Positions 45,824-54,609 of a stretch of 64,000 nucleotides of DNA are shown piece by piece. This DNA is from Pseudomonas sp. Seg1 (GTDB lineage Bacteria > Pseudomonadota > Gammaproteobacteria > Pseudomonadales > Pseudomonadaceae), in contig NZ_AP021903.1 of assembly GCF_018326005.1 (NCBI RefSeq), forward strand, positions 6,135,501 through 6,199,500, in the 5' to 3' direction. Position 1 is the first letter of the stretch, and every line of letters starts with the position of its first letter. The notes under the pieces are model-generated. The model was not told the DNA's origin, did not search any database, and saw only the letters and a program-made list of their open reading frames with translations. A program made the position numbers and the translations under genes.

Positions 45824-47197
45824 GTGACACAACTGACTCCACTGCAAAACCTCTGGTTGACCGAAACCGTGCGCCTGCGCGAAGAACACGCAGGTCCCCT
45901 GGATGATCTGGAAGCCAATCGCCTGGCCCGCGCGGCCGGCGGCGATCTGCCGAGCCGGATTCAGCGCCGTGCGCTGTGGCTGGCTGAGCGTGACGGGCTG
46001 ACATCTGCACTCAAACACTGGCTGCAAGGCGCGCGTCTGGCGCTGATGGTGCTGATGATTTTCGCCGTATTGAGCGGTGCCGGGCTGGCCTTCGCCGCGC
46101 TGGGACAAACCCCGGTCAACGTGTTCTGGGCCTTGGGCAGCCTGCTCGGGCTGAACCTGATTCTGCTGCTTAGCTGGGTGCTGGGGCTGATGTTTGCCGG
46201 CGAACACGGCGCCACCCTTGGCCGCTTGTGGCTGTGGCTCAGCGAAAAATTCGCCCGCGACGCCAAAGCCGCGCAACTGGCGCCAGCGCTGCTGCTGATG
46301 CTCCAGCGCCAGAAGCTCAATCGCTGGGCGCTGGGTGCATTGGTCAACGGCTTGTGGTTATTGGCGATGCTCAGCGCACTGATTCTGTTGCTGACGCTGA
46401 TGGCGACCCGGCGCTACGGCTTCGTCTGGGAAACCACGATTCTCAGCGCCGACACCTTTATCCACGTCACCCACGCGCTCGGTTATCTGCCGTCGCTGCT
46501 CGGTTTCAATGTGCCGACGGTGGAGATGATCCGCGCCAGCGGCGACAGCGCACTCGACATCGAAAGCGCCCGCCAGGCCTGGGCGACATGGCTGGTTGGC
46601 GTGCTGGTGGTCTACGGCGGCGTCCCGCGGTTGTTGCTCGCGCTGTTTTGCCTGTGGCGCTGGAATGCCGGCAAAGCCGCACTGCGTCTGGACTTGAACC
46701 TGCCCGGCTACGCGCAACTGCGCGAACGCCTGATGCCCACCAGCGAACGCCTCGGCGTCAACGACCCGGAGCCTGCGCAGATGCATCGCGTCGAAAGCGG
46801 CGTGGGTGAACTCGCCAGCGAAGGCGCGCTGCTGGTCGCCATCGAACTCGATGAGCAACGCCCATGGCCGCCCGCCCTGCCGAAAAGCGTCAGCAACGCC
46901 GGCATCCTCGACAGCCGCGAATCGCGGCACAAACTCCTCGAACAACTGAGCCGCTTCCCCCCGGCACGTCTGGCGATTGCCTGTGATCCACGACGTTCGC
47001 CGGATCGCGGCAGCCTCGCCTTGATCGCCGAATTGGCACGCAGTGCGGGCGAAACCCGGGTCTGGCTGCTGCAAGCGCCACCCGGCGAAGCGCTGGACGC
47101 CGAGCGCCTCGGTGACTGGCACATTGCGCTGCAACAACTGGAGTTGCCCTTCGCCGATTGCGCACCGCTGAACTGGCTGGAGACGGGTCATGACTGA
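45824..47197 (+). CDS. DUF2868 membrane protein
   Basis: A 457-residue protein beginning with GTG. Four hydrophobic segments are seen (about residues 70-95, 105-128, 172-195, 255-280), then a long soluble C-terminal region. It matches the DUF2868 family from memory, which is regularly encoded directly before a DUF3482 GTPase, as here (8 bp overlap). No function is known; the pair suggests a membrane protein whose state is set by the GTPase. Confidence 0.82.
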   Translation: MTQLTPLQNLWLTETVRLREEHAGPLDDLEANRLARAAGGDLPSRIQRRALWLAERDGLTSALKHWLQGARLALMVLMIFAVLSGAGLAFAALGQTPVNVFWALGSLLGLNLILLLSWVLGLMFAGEHGATLGRLWLWLSEKFARDAKAAQLAPALLLMLQRQKLNRWALGALVNGLWLLAMLSALILLLTLMATRRYGFVWETTILSADTFIHVTHALGYLPSLLGFNVPTVEMIRASGDSALDIESARQAWATWLVGVLVVYGGVPRLLLALFCLWRWNAGKAALRLDLNLPGYAQLRERLMPTSERLGVNDPEPAQMHRVESGVGELASEGALLVAIELDEQRPWPPALPKSVSNAGILDSRESRHKLLEQLSRFPPARLAIACDPRRSPDRGSLALIAELARSAGETRVWLLQAPPGEALDAERLGDWHIALQQLELPFADCAPLNWLETGHD

Positions 47198-48566
47198 TAC
47201 CTGGAAAGCGCCGCTGAAACTCGCGGTGGTCGGCCACACCAACGTCGGCAAGACCTCACTGTTGCGTACGCTGACTCGTGATGTCGGCTTCGGCGAGGTC
47301 TCCCATCGCCCAAGCACCACCCGCCATGTCGAGGGTGCGCGGCTGTCGGTGGACGGCGAACCGTTGCTCGACCTCTACGACACGCCGGGGCTGGAAGACG
47401 CCATCGCCCTGCTGGATTTTCTCGAACGCCTGGAGCGTCCCGGCGAACGCCTCGACGGCCCGGCGCGGCTGGCGCGGTTTCTCGACGGCAGCGAGGCGCG
47501 TCAGCGTTTCGAACAGGAAGCCAAGGTGCTGCGGCAACTGCTCGCCTCCGACGCCGGTTTGTATGTCATCGACGCCCGCGAGCCGGTGTTGGCCAAGTAT
47601 CGCGATGAACTGGAAGTGCTCGCCAGTTGCGGTAAACCGCTGCTGCCGGTGCTGAATTTCGTCAGCAGTGCCAATCACCGTGAACCGGATTGGCGTGAGG
47701 CGTTGGCGCGGCTCGGATTGCATGCATTGGTGCGTTTCGACAGCGTCGCGCCGCCGGAGGATGGCGAGCGGCGGCTGTACGAGAGTCTGGCGTTGTTGCT
47801 GGAAACGGCGCGACCGCAACTGGAACGGTTGATCGCTGATCAGCAAGCCCAGCGCCTCGCCCGCCAGCAAAGTGCGGCGCGCCTGATCGCCGAATTGCTG
47901 ATCGACTGCGCCGCGTGTCGACGCAGTGTGGTCAGTGAAGCCGAGCAGGAACAGCAAGCCATCAGCGAATTGCGCAAAGCCGTGCGTCAGCGCGAACAGA
48001 AATGCGTCGAAGCGCTGCTCAAGCTCTATGCGTTTCGCCCGCAGGATGCGGCGGCGAGTGATTTACCTCTGCTGGATGGGCGTTGGGGCGATGACCTGTT
48101 CAATCCGGAAACCCTCAAACAACTCGGTGTGCGGGTCGGTGGTGGCATCGCCGCAGGCGCGGCGGCGGGGGCTGGCGTCGATTTGCTGGTCGGCGGAATT
48201 ACTCTCGGCGCAGCGGCGTTGGCTGGCGCGATTGCTGGCGGTGCGCTGCAAACGGCGCGCAGTTATGGCAGTCGCTTGCTCGGCAAGATCAAAGGCCAGC
48301 GGGAATTGACGGTGGATGACGGGGTGCTGCGGTTATTGGCGTTGCGCCAGCGGCAGTTGTTGCTGGCGCTGGATCAGCGTGGGCATGCGGCGATGGACGC
48401 GGTTCAGGTGGCGACGCCGCAGGACAAGACCTGGCGTGAGGGCAAGTTGCCCGAGGCGCTGAGCAAGGCGCGGGCGCATCCGCAGTGGTCCTCGTTGAAT
48501 CCGCAGGCGAAATTGAATCAGGCGGAGCGGCAGGAGCAGATTGAGTCTTTGGCCAAAGAGCTCTAG
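47190..48566 (+). CDS. Era/TrmE-like GTPase with DUF3482 domain
   Basis: A 458-residue protein. N-terminal G domain: G1 GHTNVGKTSLLR at residues about 15-26, G2 Thr in RPSTTRHVEG, G3 DTPGLEDA. A C-terminal DUF3482 region contains a Gly/Ala-rich hydrophobic stretch (GGGIAAGAAAGAGVDLLVGG, then TLGAAALAGAIAGGAL) that could insert into or touch the membrane. A canonical G4 NKxD is not obvious; VLNFVSS lies in its place. It is coupled to the DUF2868 gene; the role is unknown. Confidence 0.85.
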   Translation: MTDTWKAPLKLAVVGHTNVGKTSLLRTLTRDVGFGEVSHRPSTTRHVEGARLSVDGEPLLDLYDTPGLEDAIALLDFLERLERPGERLDGPARLARFLDGSEARQRFEQEAKVLRQLLASDAGLYVIDAREPVLAKYRDELEVLASCGKPLLPVLNFVSSANHREPDWREALARLGLHALVRFDSVAPPEDGERRLYESLALLLETARPQLERLIADQQAQRLARQQSAARLIAELLIDCAACRRSVVSEAEQEQQAISELRKAVRQREQKCVEALLKLYAFRPQDAAASDLPLLDGRWGDDLFNPETLKQLGVRVGGGIAAGAAAGAGVDLLVGGITLGAAALAGAIAGGALQTARSYGSRLLGKIKGQRELTVDDGVLRLLALRQRQLLLALDQRGHAAMDAVQVATPQDKTWREGKLPEALSKARAHPQWSSLNPQAKLNQAERQEQIESLAKEL

Positions 48567-48583
48567 CGCCTGACCTGGCCCCT

Positions 48584-48673
48584 TCGCTGGCAAGCCAGCT
48601 CCCACAGTGTCCGAGGTGGAACACATATTGTGTGAACACCATCGATCCCTGTGGGAGCTGGCTTGCCAGCGAT
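48584..48673. repeat. REPIN, common type
   Basis: TCGCTGGCAAGCCAGCTCCC at 48584 faces TGTGGGAGCTGGCTTGCCAG ending near 48673. The loop differs from the copy at 45131-45221 by only a few bases. Confidence 0.87.
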
Positions 48674-48695
48674 AGCCGCACCTCGGTCTAACGCC

Positions 48696-49253
48696 TCAAG
48701 CAGCCAAAAGTCGCGCCGCTTTGTCCTTCAAAACCCCAAGATCCATCACCGGCACCGCCGTTTCCTTGGCCAGCTCATCCCACTGCCGCATCCGCAGACT
48801 GACCGCACACAGCGGATCGCGCTCAAACACATCCGCCTCAGCCCCCGTCATCACCCCGCCCTGATATTCCAGCGTCCGCCGACTCGCCTCACTCAAACGC
48901 TCGAAATACCCCGGCTCGCGTAAGGTCAGATACCGCTTGGCCTGCACGTGATATTCCACCAACCGTGCCAACCGCTCGCTGAAGCCGGCCTCACGCAAAT
49001 AATCCGCGCCCAACCGTTCATGGCTGACCACCCCATAGCCGCCCATGCTCTGTGCACCTTCGGCACACAAATGGCCGATGTCGTGGAAGAACGCGGCGAG
49101 CACCACTTCATCATCAAAGCCTTCAGCCATCGCCAACTGCGCTGCCTGAGACATGTGCTCGATCTGCGATACCGGCTCACCGATGTAATCGCTGCTGCCG
49201 AAGCATTCATACAGCGCAAACACCCGGTCAACGACTTGCGCGTGATCTGCCAT
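48696..49253 (-). CDS. phnZ: PhnZ-like HD-domain phosphonate oxygenase
   Basis: A 185-residue HD protein of the phosphonate-degradation group. PhnZ uses a mixed-valence diiron site to cleave 2-amino-1-hydroxyethylphosphonate to glycine and phosphate. The sequence has Tyr23 and Glu26 (DYIGEP), His33, the HD pair His57-Asp58 (FFHDIGH), His78 (SHERLG) and His102 (EYHVQ), a pattern and spacing that fit PhnZ as I remember it. The start MADHAQVVDRV shares one base with the upstream FAD gene stop. Confidence 0.85.
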   Translation of the reverse strand: MADHAQVVDRVFALYECFGSSDYIGEPVSQIEHMSQAAQLAMAEGFDDEVVLAAFFHDIGHLCAEGAQSMGGYGVVSHERLGADYLREAGFSERLARLVEYHVQAKRYLTLREPGYFERLSEASRRTLEYQGGVMTGAEADVFERDPLCAVSLRMRQWDELAKETAVPVMDLGVLKDKAARLLAA

Positions 49254-50386
49254 CAAACCTCCTCCAGCACCTGCGCCACGTTGCACTCGGCCATCGCCGG
49301 GCCGACGCTCATGCCGACGCCCGTGTGCATCAGCGCCACACTTAACCCCGGAGCCGGGCGCAAAAACGAAAACGCCCCCGGCCCCCGGGAACCATAGACA
49401 CCCTGCCAGCGCTCGACCACTTGCACCTTGCAGCCGAGCGTGTGCTCGGCCAGTTCAATCATCCAGGTGTCGACCTGCTCGGCGTTGAACGGCGACGGAT
49501 CGCTGCCGTAGTGATGTGAATCACCAATGATCAATTCGCCATAAGGTGTCGGGCTGATAAGCAAGTGAATGCCGTTTTCGTGCAGGTGCGGTTGTTCGCG
49601 CAGAATCTGCGCCTGCACTGCTGCCGCCTCTGGCAAATCGGCGAAAGCACCGTAATGCACGCAGCTCAGGCCGGTGAGCAAGGCGTGTTGCAGATTCAGC
49701 TCGATCTGCGGTTTTGCGCGGAGCATTTGCAGGCGGCAGATCTGCGGATCGAGCGTGCCAATCGGCTCGGCCAGCAAGGTCTGATAGTCGTGGCCGGAGC
49801 AGACAATGATCTGCTTGGCGCTGAAACGGCCGACAGTGCTTTGCAGGTGCCCCGGCTCGACATCGCGCACCAGCGTGGAGAAGTGAAACTCGACGCCGAG
49901 GTCGCGGCGCAGGTAGTCGATCAGCGCCGGAATCGCTTCGCGCGAGTACAACTGTTGATCGTCCATGCCGTGCAGAGCGGCGCGGTGATGGCTGAACTGG
50001 CCGTTGTACAAATCGCGCAGTGCCGCGCCGCGCAGTAGGTCGACGTTGTAACCGTGCTCGACGGCGCGACCGGCGCAGAAGGCTTCGAGCAGATGCTCTT
50101 CGGCTTCAGTGCGGGCGAACAGGTACGAGCCGTTGCGCTTGATTTGCAGGCCGGCGAGTTTTGCCCAGTCGCCCCAGATCTCGCGGCTGGCCTTGGCCAG
50201 TTCGAGCATTTGGCCTGGCGGCTGACCAGTGACCAGCGCCTGACCGAAGTTGCGCACCGAGGCGCCGAGGGGCGTGGCAGTGCGTTCGAAAACGGCGACT
50301 TTGAGGCCGCGTTTGGCGGCGGCGTAGGCGTGGGACAGGCCGAGGATGCCGGCGCCTACGATGAGCAGGTCTTTGTGGTGTGTCAT
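49253..50386 (-). CDS. FAD-dependent oxidoreductase of phosphonate clusters
   Basis: A 377-residue DAO-like flavoprotein with N-terminal LLIVGAGILGLSHAYAAAKRG (FAD motif) and C-terminal GVGMSVGPAMAE. It belongs to the group found beside HD-type phosphonate genes (TIGR03364 as I recall it). Members of this flavoprotein class have been proposed to act on 2-aminoethylphosphonate or its N-methyl forms; the exact reaction here is inference. It precedes the HD oxygenase in the same operon. Confidence 0.83.
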   Translation of the reverse strand: MTHHKDLLIVGAGILGLSHAYAAAKRGLKVAVFERTATPLGASVRNFGQALVTGQPPGQMLELAKASREIWGDWAKLAGLQIKRNGSYLFARTEAEEHLLEAFCAGRAVEHGYNVDLLRGAALRDLYNGQFSHHRAALHGMDDQQLYSREAIPALIDYLRRDLGVEFHFSTLVRDVEPGHLQSTVGRFSAKQIIVCSGHDYQTLLAEPIGTLDPQICRLQMLRAKPQIELNLQHALLTGLSCVHYGAFADLPEAAAVQAQILREQPHLHENGIHLLISPTPYGELIIGDSHHYGSDPSPFNAEQVDTWMIELAEHTLGCKVQVVERWQGVYGSRGPGAFSFLRPAPGLSVALMHTGVGMSVGPAMAECNVAQVLEEV

Positions 50387-50414
50387 TTAGAGATGCTCTG
50401 AATGCGAGACCGCT

Positions 50415-50495
50415 ATCGCTGGCAAGCCAGCTCCCACAGTTGACCGAGTTGTCCAGACGGACGCGGTCCAGTGTGGGAGCTGGCTTGCCAGCGAT
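50415..50495. repeat. REPIN, common type
   Basis: ATCGCTGGCAAGCCAGCTCC at 50415 faces TGTGGGAGCTGGCTTGCCAG ending near 50495. It lies inside the phosphonate operon, between the substrate-binding protein gene and the FAD gene, where it may reduce downstream expression or protect upstream mRNA. Confidence 0.87.
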
Positions 50496-50520
50496 GAGGC
50501 CCTGTCAGTCGATAAAAATC

Positions 50521-51546
50521 TTACTTGGCGGCGACTTTCTCGGACTTGCCGTCATAGCGCTTGCGCCACTCGGTGAGGATCTCGTCGCGATTCTTCGAGG
50601 CCCAGGCAAAGTCGTTCTTGATCAAACGCTGCTCGTAATCGGCCGGCAGTTCGGTCTGCGGCTTGGCGATGCCCGGCTGCGCGAGGACGGCGAAGTTCTC
50701 CTTGTACAGGTCCATCGCCTCGGCGCTGGCGGAGAAGTCGGCGAGTTTCTTCGCCGCGTCTTCATGCGGCGTGCCTTTGATCACGGCCGTCGCTTCGATC
50801 TCCCAGCCCAGGCCTTCCTTCGGCAGGATGATGTCCAGCGGCGCGCCCTGGCGCTTCAACTGTACGGCCGGGTATTCAAAGGAAATGCCGATCGGGAATT
50901 CCCCCGCCGCCGCCAGTTTGCAAGGCTTGGAACCGGAGTGAACGTACTGGCCGATGTTCTGGTGCAGGCCGTCCATGTAGGCCCAGCCCTGCTTCTCGCC
51001 GAAAGTTTGCAGCCAGGCGCTGACGTCGAGGAAACCGGTGCCGGACGACGCCGGGTTGGGCATTACGATCTTGCCTTTGTACTCAGGCTTGGTCAGGTCC
51101 TGCCAGCTCACCGGTTTGCTCAGGCCCTGCTTTTCGGCTTCGACGGTGTTGAAGCAAATGGTTGCGGCCCAGACGTCCATGCCGACCCAGGCGGGCGGGT
51201 TGGCGGCGTCCCGGTAGTTCGCGCCGATCTTGCCCAGATCCTTCGGCGCGTAGCTTTGCAGCATGCCCTGCTGGTCGAGGATCGCCAGACTGGAAGCGGC
51301 CAGGCCCCACACGGCGTCAGCCTGCGGACGGGCCTTTTCGGCCAGCAGTTTGGCGGTGATGATCCCGGTGGAATCGCGTACCCACTTGATCTCGACGTCA
51401 GGATTGGCCTTTTCGAAGGCCTCTTTGTAGGTCTTCAGTTGTTCGGCTTCGAGGGCGGTGTACACCGTCAACTCGGTTTTTGCCGCGAAGGCATTCAGGC
51501 TGAAAGTCGCGAGCACAGCAGCGGCCAGGGCCATAGGCTTGAACAT
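50521..51546 (-). CDS. phnS: 2-aminoethylphosphonate ABC transporter, substrate-binding protein
   Basis: A 341-residue periplasmic binding protein (signal MFKPMALAAAVLATFSLNAFA), similar in build to iron/polyamine-type binding proteins: LTVYTALEAEQLKTYKEAFEKANP at the start, GLAASSLAILDQQGML, and MPNPASSGTGFLDVSAWLQTFGEK. The genes around it place it in the PhnS2-type aminoethylphosphonate group. It delivers the phosphonate to the permease encoded upstream. Confidence 0.86.
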   Translation of the reverse strand: MFKPMALAAAVLATFSLNAFAAKTELTVYTALEAEQLKTYKEAFEKANPDVEIKWVRDSTGIITAKLLAEKARPQADAVWGLAASSLAILDQQGMLQSYAPKDLGKIGANYRDAANPPAWVGMDVWAATICFNTVEAEKQGLSKPVSWQDLTKPEYKGKIVMPNPASSGTGFLDVSAWLQTFGEKQGWAYMDGLHQNIGQYVHSGSKPCKLAAAGEFPIGISFEYPAVQLKRQGAPLDIILPKEGLGWEIEATAVIKGTPHEDAAKKLADFSASAEAMDLYKENFAVLAQPGIAKPQTELPADYEQRLIKNDFAWASKNRDEILTEWRKRYDGKSEKVAAK

Positions 51547-51586
51547 GATCGTTTTCCTGTCTTTTGGAGTTGAGGGGTCTGGAAAA

Positions 51587-53311
51587 TCAGTGACCGGGCG
51601 CGGTTTGCCGCCAGGCCTGGGAACGGCGCAGCAAGCCGCGCGAAGCCCACGCCAGCAGCAAGGACACGCCCGCCGAGGTGAACAGAATCAGGGTCGACAT
51701 CGCCGCCGCGCCGCCGACGTTGCCGGCGTCATCCATGTTCAGCACCGCCACCGCTGCGAGGATGGTGTCGGGGCTGTAGAGGAAGATCGCCGCCGACACG
51801 GTGGTCATCGCCGAGACAAACAGGTAGCGCACGATGTCGAGCAGCGCCGGCAGGCAAATCGGCACGGTCACGCGCAGGTAGTGCCGATACAGCGGCGCCT
51901 TCAGCGACAGCGCGGCGGCTTCGAACTCGGCGTCGAGTTGGCGCAGCGCGGTGGTCGCGGTCATTTGTGCGGTGGTCAAATAGTGAGCAATGGTGCAGAC
52001 GATCAGCAGCGTCATCGTCCCGTACAGCACGTGCAACGGGTTGCCGGTCAGGTTGAAGAAGAAGACGTAACCCAGACCGAGCACCAGCCCCGGCACCGCC
52101 ATCGGGATGAAACTGAGCATGCGCAGAGTCAGGTTGAGGCCACGTTGTGTGCGGGTCTTTTCCATCAGATACGCGCCAGTGAAGATCAATACACTGCCGA
52201 TCAGCGCCGTGCCCAGCGCCATCTTCAAGCTGTTGCTGTAGGCCAGCCAGCCACCGCCGGCGGTTTCGTTGAACTGGTAGTGGTTGAGCGACAACGACAG
52301 GTTGTATGGCCAGAACTTCACCAGCGACGAGAACACTGCCATGCCGAATACCAGAATCAACGCGGCGCTGATCAACAAGACAATCGCTAGATAGCAGCCA
52401 TCGCGCAATTTCGACGGTGCCGGTTTGAATACTTGGGCACGGCCGCTCATGGAGTCGCCGTGACGGCGGCGCAGCCAGGCATCGACACCAAAGCTGAACA
52501 GCGCGGGCAGCAACAGCACCATGCCGATCAATGCGCCGCGACCGAACTGCTGCTGACCGACCACGGCTTTGTAGGCTTCCAGCGCCAGCACTTGGTAGTC
52601 GCCACCCACCACCACCGGCACGCCGAAATCGGTGATGGTCAGGGTGAACACCAGACAGAATGCGGCGAACACCGCCTGACGGGTCGCCGGCCAGGTGATG
52701 CTGCGGAACGCTTTGGCAGGACTGGCGCCCATGCTCGATGCGGCATCGAACAGGCGCGCATCGGCCAGCGAAAGCGCCGACAGCAGAATCATCAGCGCAT
52801 GCGGAAAGGTGTAAATCACCTCGCCCAGCACAATGCCCCAGAACCCGTAGATGTTGTCCGAGAGCAGCCCGCGCAACATGCCCTGGTTGCCGAACAGATA
52901 AACCAGCGCAATACCCGGCAGCATCGACGGCGCCATCAACGGCAGCAGGGAAATCCCGCGCCAGATGCCCTTGGCCGGAATCAGCGTGCGTTGCAAAGCG
53001 TAGGCAAACAGGTAGGCCAGCGGTACGACGATGGCCGCCACGCTGAGGGAAACTTTCAGGCTGTTACCGAGCAACCAGTGGAAATTGTCGCTGGTCACCA
53101 GCTCCTTGGCGGCGAGCCAGCCACCGCCCTGCCCGGCCTCGCTACTGAAGCCGCGCCAGAAGATCGCCAGCAGCGGCAACAACACCGCGACACCAAGCAA
53201 CAGCAGCAAGAGGACTTTGCCGCCGACTACAAAGATGCGGTCGCCAATCTCGGCTTTCGAAGACTGTCGCACCTGCTTGTGCGGTAGCGGCAGCGCGAGG
53301 TTGCTGTTCAT
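51587..53311 (-). CDS. phnU: 2-aminoethylphosphonate ABC transporter, fused permease
   Basis: A 574-residue permease with two binding-protein-dependent transport domains in one chain, about 12 membrane helices. The two cytoplasmic coupling loops are visible: ASSMGASPAKAFRSITWPAT in the first half and EAAALSLKAPLYRHYLRVTVP in the second. Such fused permeases are usual for this transporter type. Its start overlaps the ATPase gene stop by 1 bp. Confidence 0.87.
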   Translation of the reverse strand: MNSNLALPLPHKQVRQSSKAEIGDRIFVVGGKVLLLLLLGVAVLLPLLAIFWRGFSSEAGQGGGWLAAKELVTSDNFHWLLGNSLKVSLSVAAIVVPLAYLFAYALQRTLIPAKGIWRGISLLPLMAPSMLPGIALVYLFGNQGMLRGLLSDNIYGFWGIVLGEVIYTFPHALMILLSALSLADARLFDAASSMGASPAKAFRSITWPATRQAVFAAFCLVFTLTITDFGVPVVVGGDYQVLALEAYKAVVGQQQFGRGALIGMVLLLPALFSFGVDAWLRRRHGDSMSGRAQVFKPAPSKLRDGCYLAIVLLISAALILVFGMAVFSSLVKFWPYNLSLSLNHYQFNETAGGGWLAYSNSLKMALGTALIGSVLIFTGAYLMEKTRTQRGLNLTLRMLSFIPMAVPGLVLGLGYVFFFNLTGNPLHVLYGTMTLLIVCTIAHYLTTAQMTATTALRQLDAEFEAAALSLKAPLYRHYLRVTVPICLPALLDIVRYLFVSAMTTVSAAIFLYSPDTILAAVAVLNMDDAGNVGGAAAMSTLILFTSAGVSLLLAWASRGLLRRSQAWRQTAPGH

Positions 53312-54387
53312 CAGGCAAACACCTGCAGGCTGCGCGGCGGCAAGGCGACCATGATCTGCTGCGCGCCGAGGCGTGGCATGGCTTCCGGCGCCAGTTCAGC
53401 GAGCAGCGCGTGGCCCGGCAGTTGATCGAGTTCGAAGCTCATGCGGCAGCGATTGCCGAGGAAGGTGATCTCACGGACTTTGGCCGGGAACAGGTTTTCT
53501 TCATGCACCAGCGGATTGACGTTGATCGCTTCCGGGCGGCAGAACAGTCGCCCCGAGGCGCCGCTGACGCTGCCATCGGCCAGACGCACATCCATCCCGC
53601 CGACCCGGGCGTGACTGGCGCTGCTGCGCTGGAACGGCAGCCAGTTACCCTGCCCGACAAACTCGGCCACGAACGGCGTGGCCGGGCGGTTGTAGATTTC
53701 CTGCGGGGTGGCGTACTGCTCGACGCGGCCGTTGTTCATCACGGCGATGCGGTCGGCCATCAGCATGGCTTCGTCCTGATTGTGGGTGACCATCAGGGTG
53801 GTGATGCCGAGGTTGCGCTGCAGTTGGCGCAGCTCGGTGCACAGATGCTCGCGCACTCGGGCGTCCAGCGCCGACATCGGCTCATCGAGCAACAGCAGCG
53901 ACGGTGCCGGCGCCAGAGCGCGCGCCAGTGCCACCCGTTGCTGCTGGCCGCCGGACAATTGGCCCGGGTACTTTTTCTCACTGCCGGTGAGGCCGACCAG
54001 TTCCAGCATCTGACCGACGCGGCGGCGCACTTCGTCGCGACCGCTGCCGGCGAGGCCGTAGGCAATGTTCGCTTCGACGGTCAGATTGGGGAACAGCGCG
54101 TAGGACTGAAACAGAATGCCGTAGTCCCGGGCTTGTGGCGCAAGGTGCGAAACGTCGCGGTCACCCAGGTACAACTCGCCGCTGTCCTGCTTCTCCAGAC
54201 CGGCGATGCAGCGCAGCAACGTGGTCTTGCCGCAACCCGAGGGGCCGAGCAGACAGACCAGCTCACCGGCCGCGACGTCGAGGGAGACGTTATCCAGCGC
54301 AGTAAAAGCGCCAAAGCGCTTCTGCACGCAGTGCACTTTCATCGGCGCACCGGGGTTGGTCAGGGCAGTTGCGATTGCAGGATTCAT
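53311..54387 (-). CDS. phnT: 2-aminoethylphosphonate ABC transporter, ATPase
   Basis: A 358-residue ABC ATPase. Walker A GPSGCGKTTLLRCIAG, signature LSGGQQQRVALARALAP, Walker B LLLLDEPMSALD, H-loop MVTHNQDEAM, then a C-terminal TOBE-like domain (about 250-350). First gene of the operon phnT-permease-phnS-FAD-phnZ on the minus strand, controlled presumably by the LysR gene upstream. An alternative start at MKVHCVQKRFGAF is possible. Confidence 0.88.
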   Translation of the reverse strand: MNPAIATALTNPGAPMKVHCVQKRFGAFTALDNVSLDVAAGELVCLLGPSGCGKTTLLRCIAGLEKQDSGELYLGDRDVSHLAPQARDYGILFQSYALFPNLTVEANIAYGLAGSGRDEVRRRVGQMLELVGLTGSEKKYPGQLSGGQQQRVALARALAPAPSLLLLDEPMSALDARVREHLCTELRQLQRNLGITTLMVTHNQDEAMLMADRIAVMNNGRVEQYATPQEIYNRPATPFVAEFVGQGNWLPFQRSSASHARVGGMDVRLADGSVSGASGRLFCRPEAINVNPLVHEENLFPAKVREITFLGNRCRMSFELDQLPGHALLAELAPEAMPRLGAQQIMVALPPRSLQVFA

Positions 54388-54395
54388 GGGACAGA

Positions 54396-54414
54396 CCTCA
54401 TCAAGCAGATGAGG
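54396..54414. promoter_or_regulatory. Short inverted repeat upstream of phnT
   Basis: CCTCATC, five bases, GATGAGG, located 9 bp before the phnT start. It could be an operator or a leader hairpin that hides the ribosome binding site (the GATGAGG arm reads CCTCATC on the transcript and the other arm GATGAGG contains GAGG). Confidence 0.4.
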
Positions 54415-54500
54415 CCAATCCTAGAGTTGTAATGCGTCCGTCATGTGGCAGTGAGGCAAAAACGGCCGATAGTGGTATTCGGGGATTTTGGTTCACCAGA

Positions 54501-54609
54501 GATCGTTCCCACGCTCTGCGTGGGAATGCCTCATCGGACGCTCCGCGTTCGGCTGTTGGGACGCAGAGCGTCCCGGGCTGCGTTCCCACGCGGAGCGTGG
54601 GAACGATCA
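54501..54609. repeat. Palindromic repeat, GTTCCCACGC family
   Basis: Bounded by GATCGTTCCCACGCTCTGCG and GCGGAGCGTGGGAACGATC, with inner CGCAGAGCGTCCC. Second copy of the element at 2508-2615. It lies between the LysR stop (which follows directly) and the phnT start region. Confidence 0.82.
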
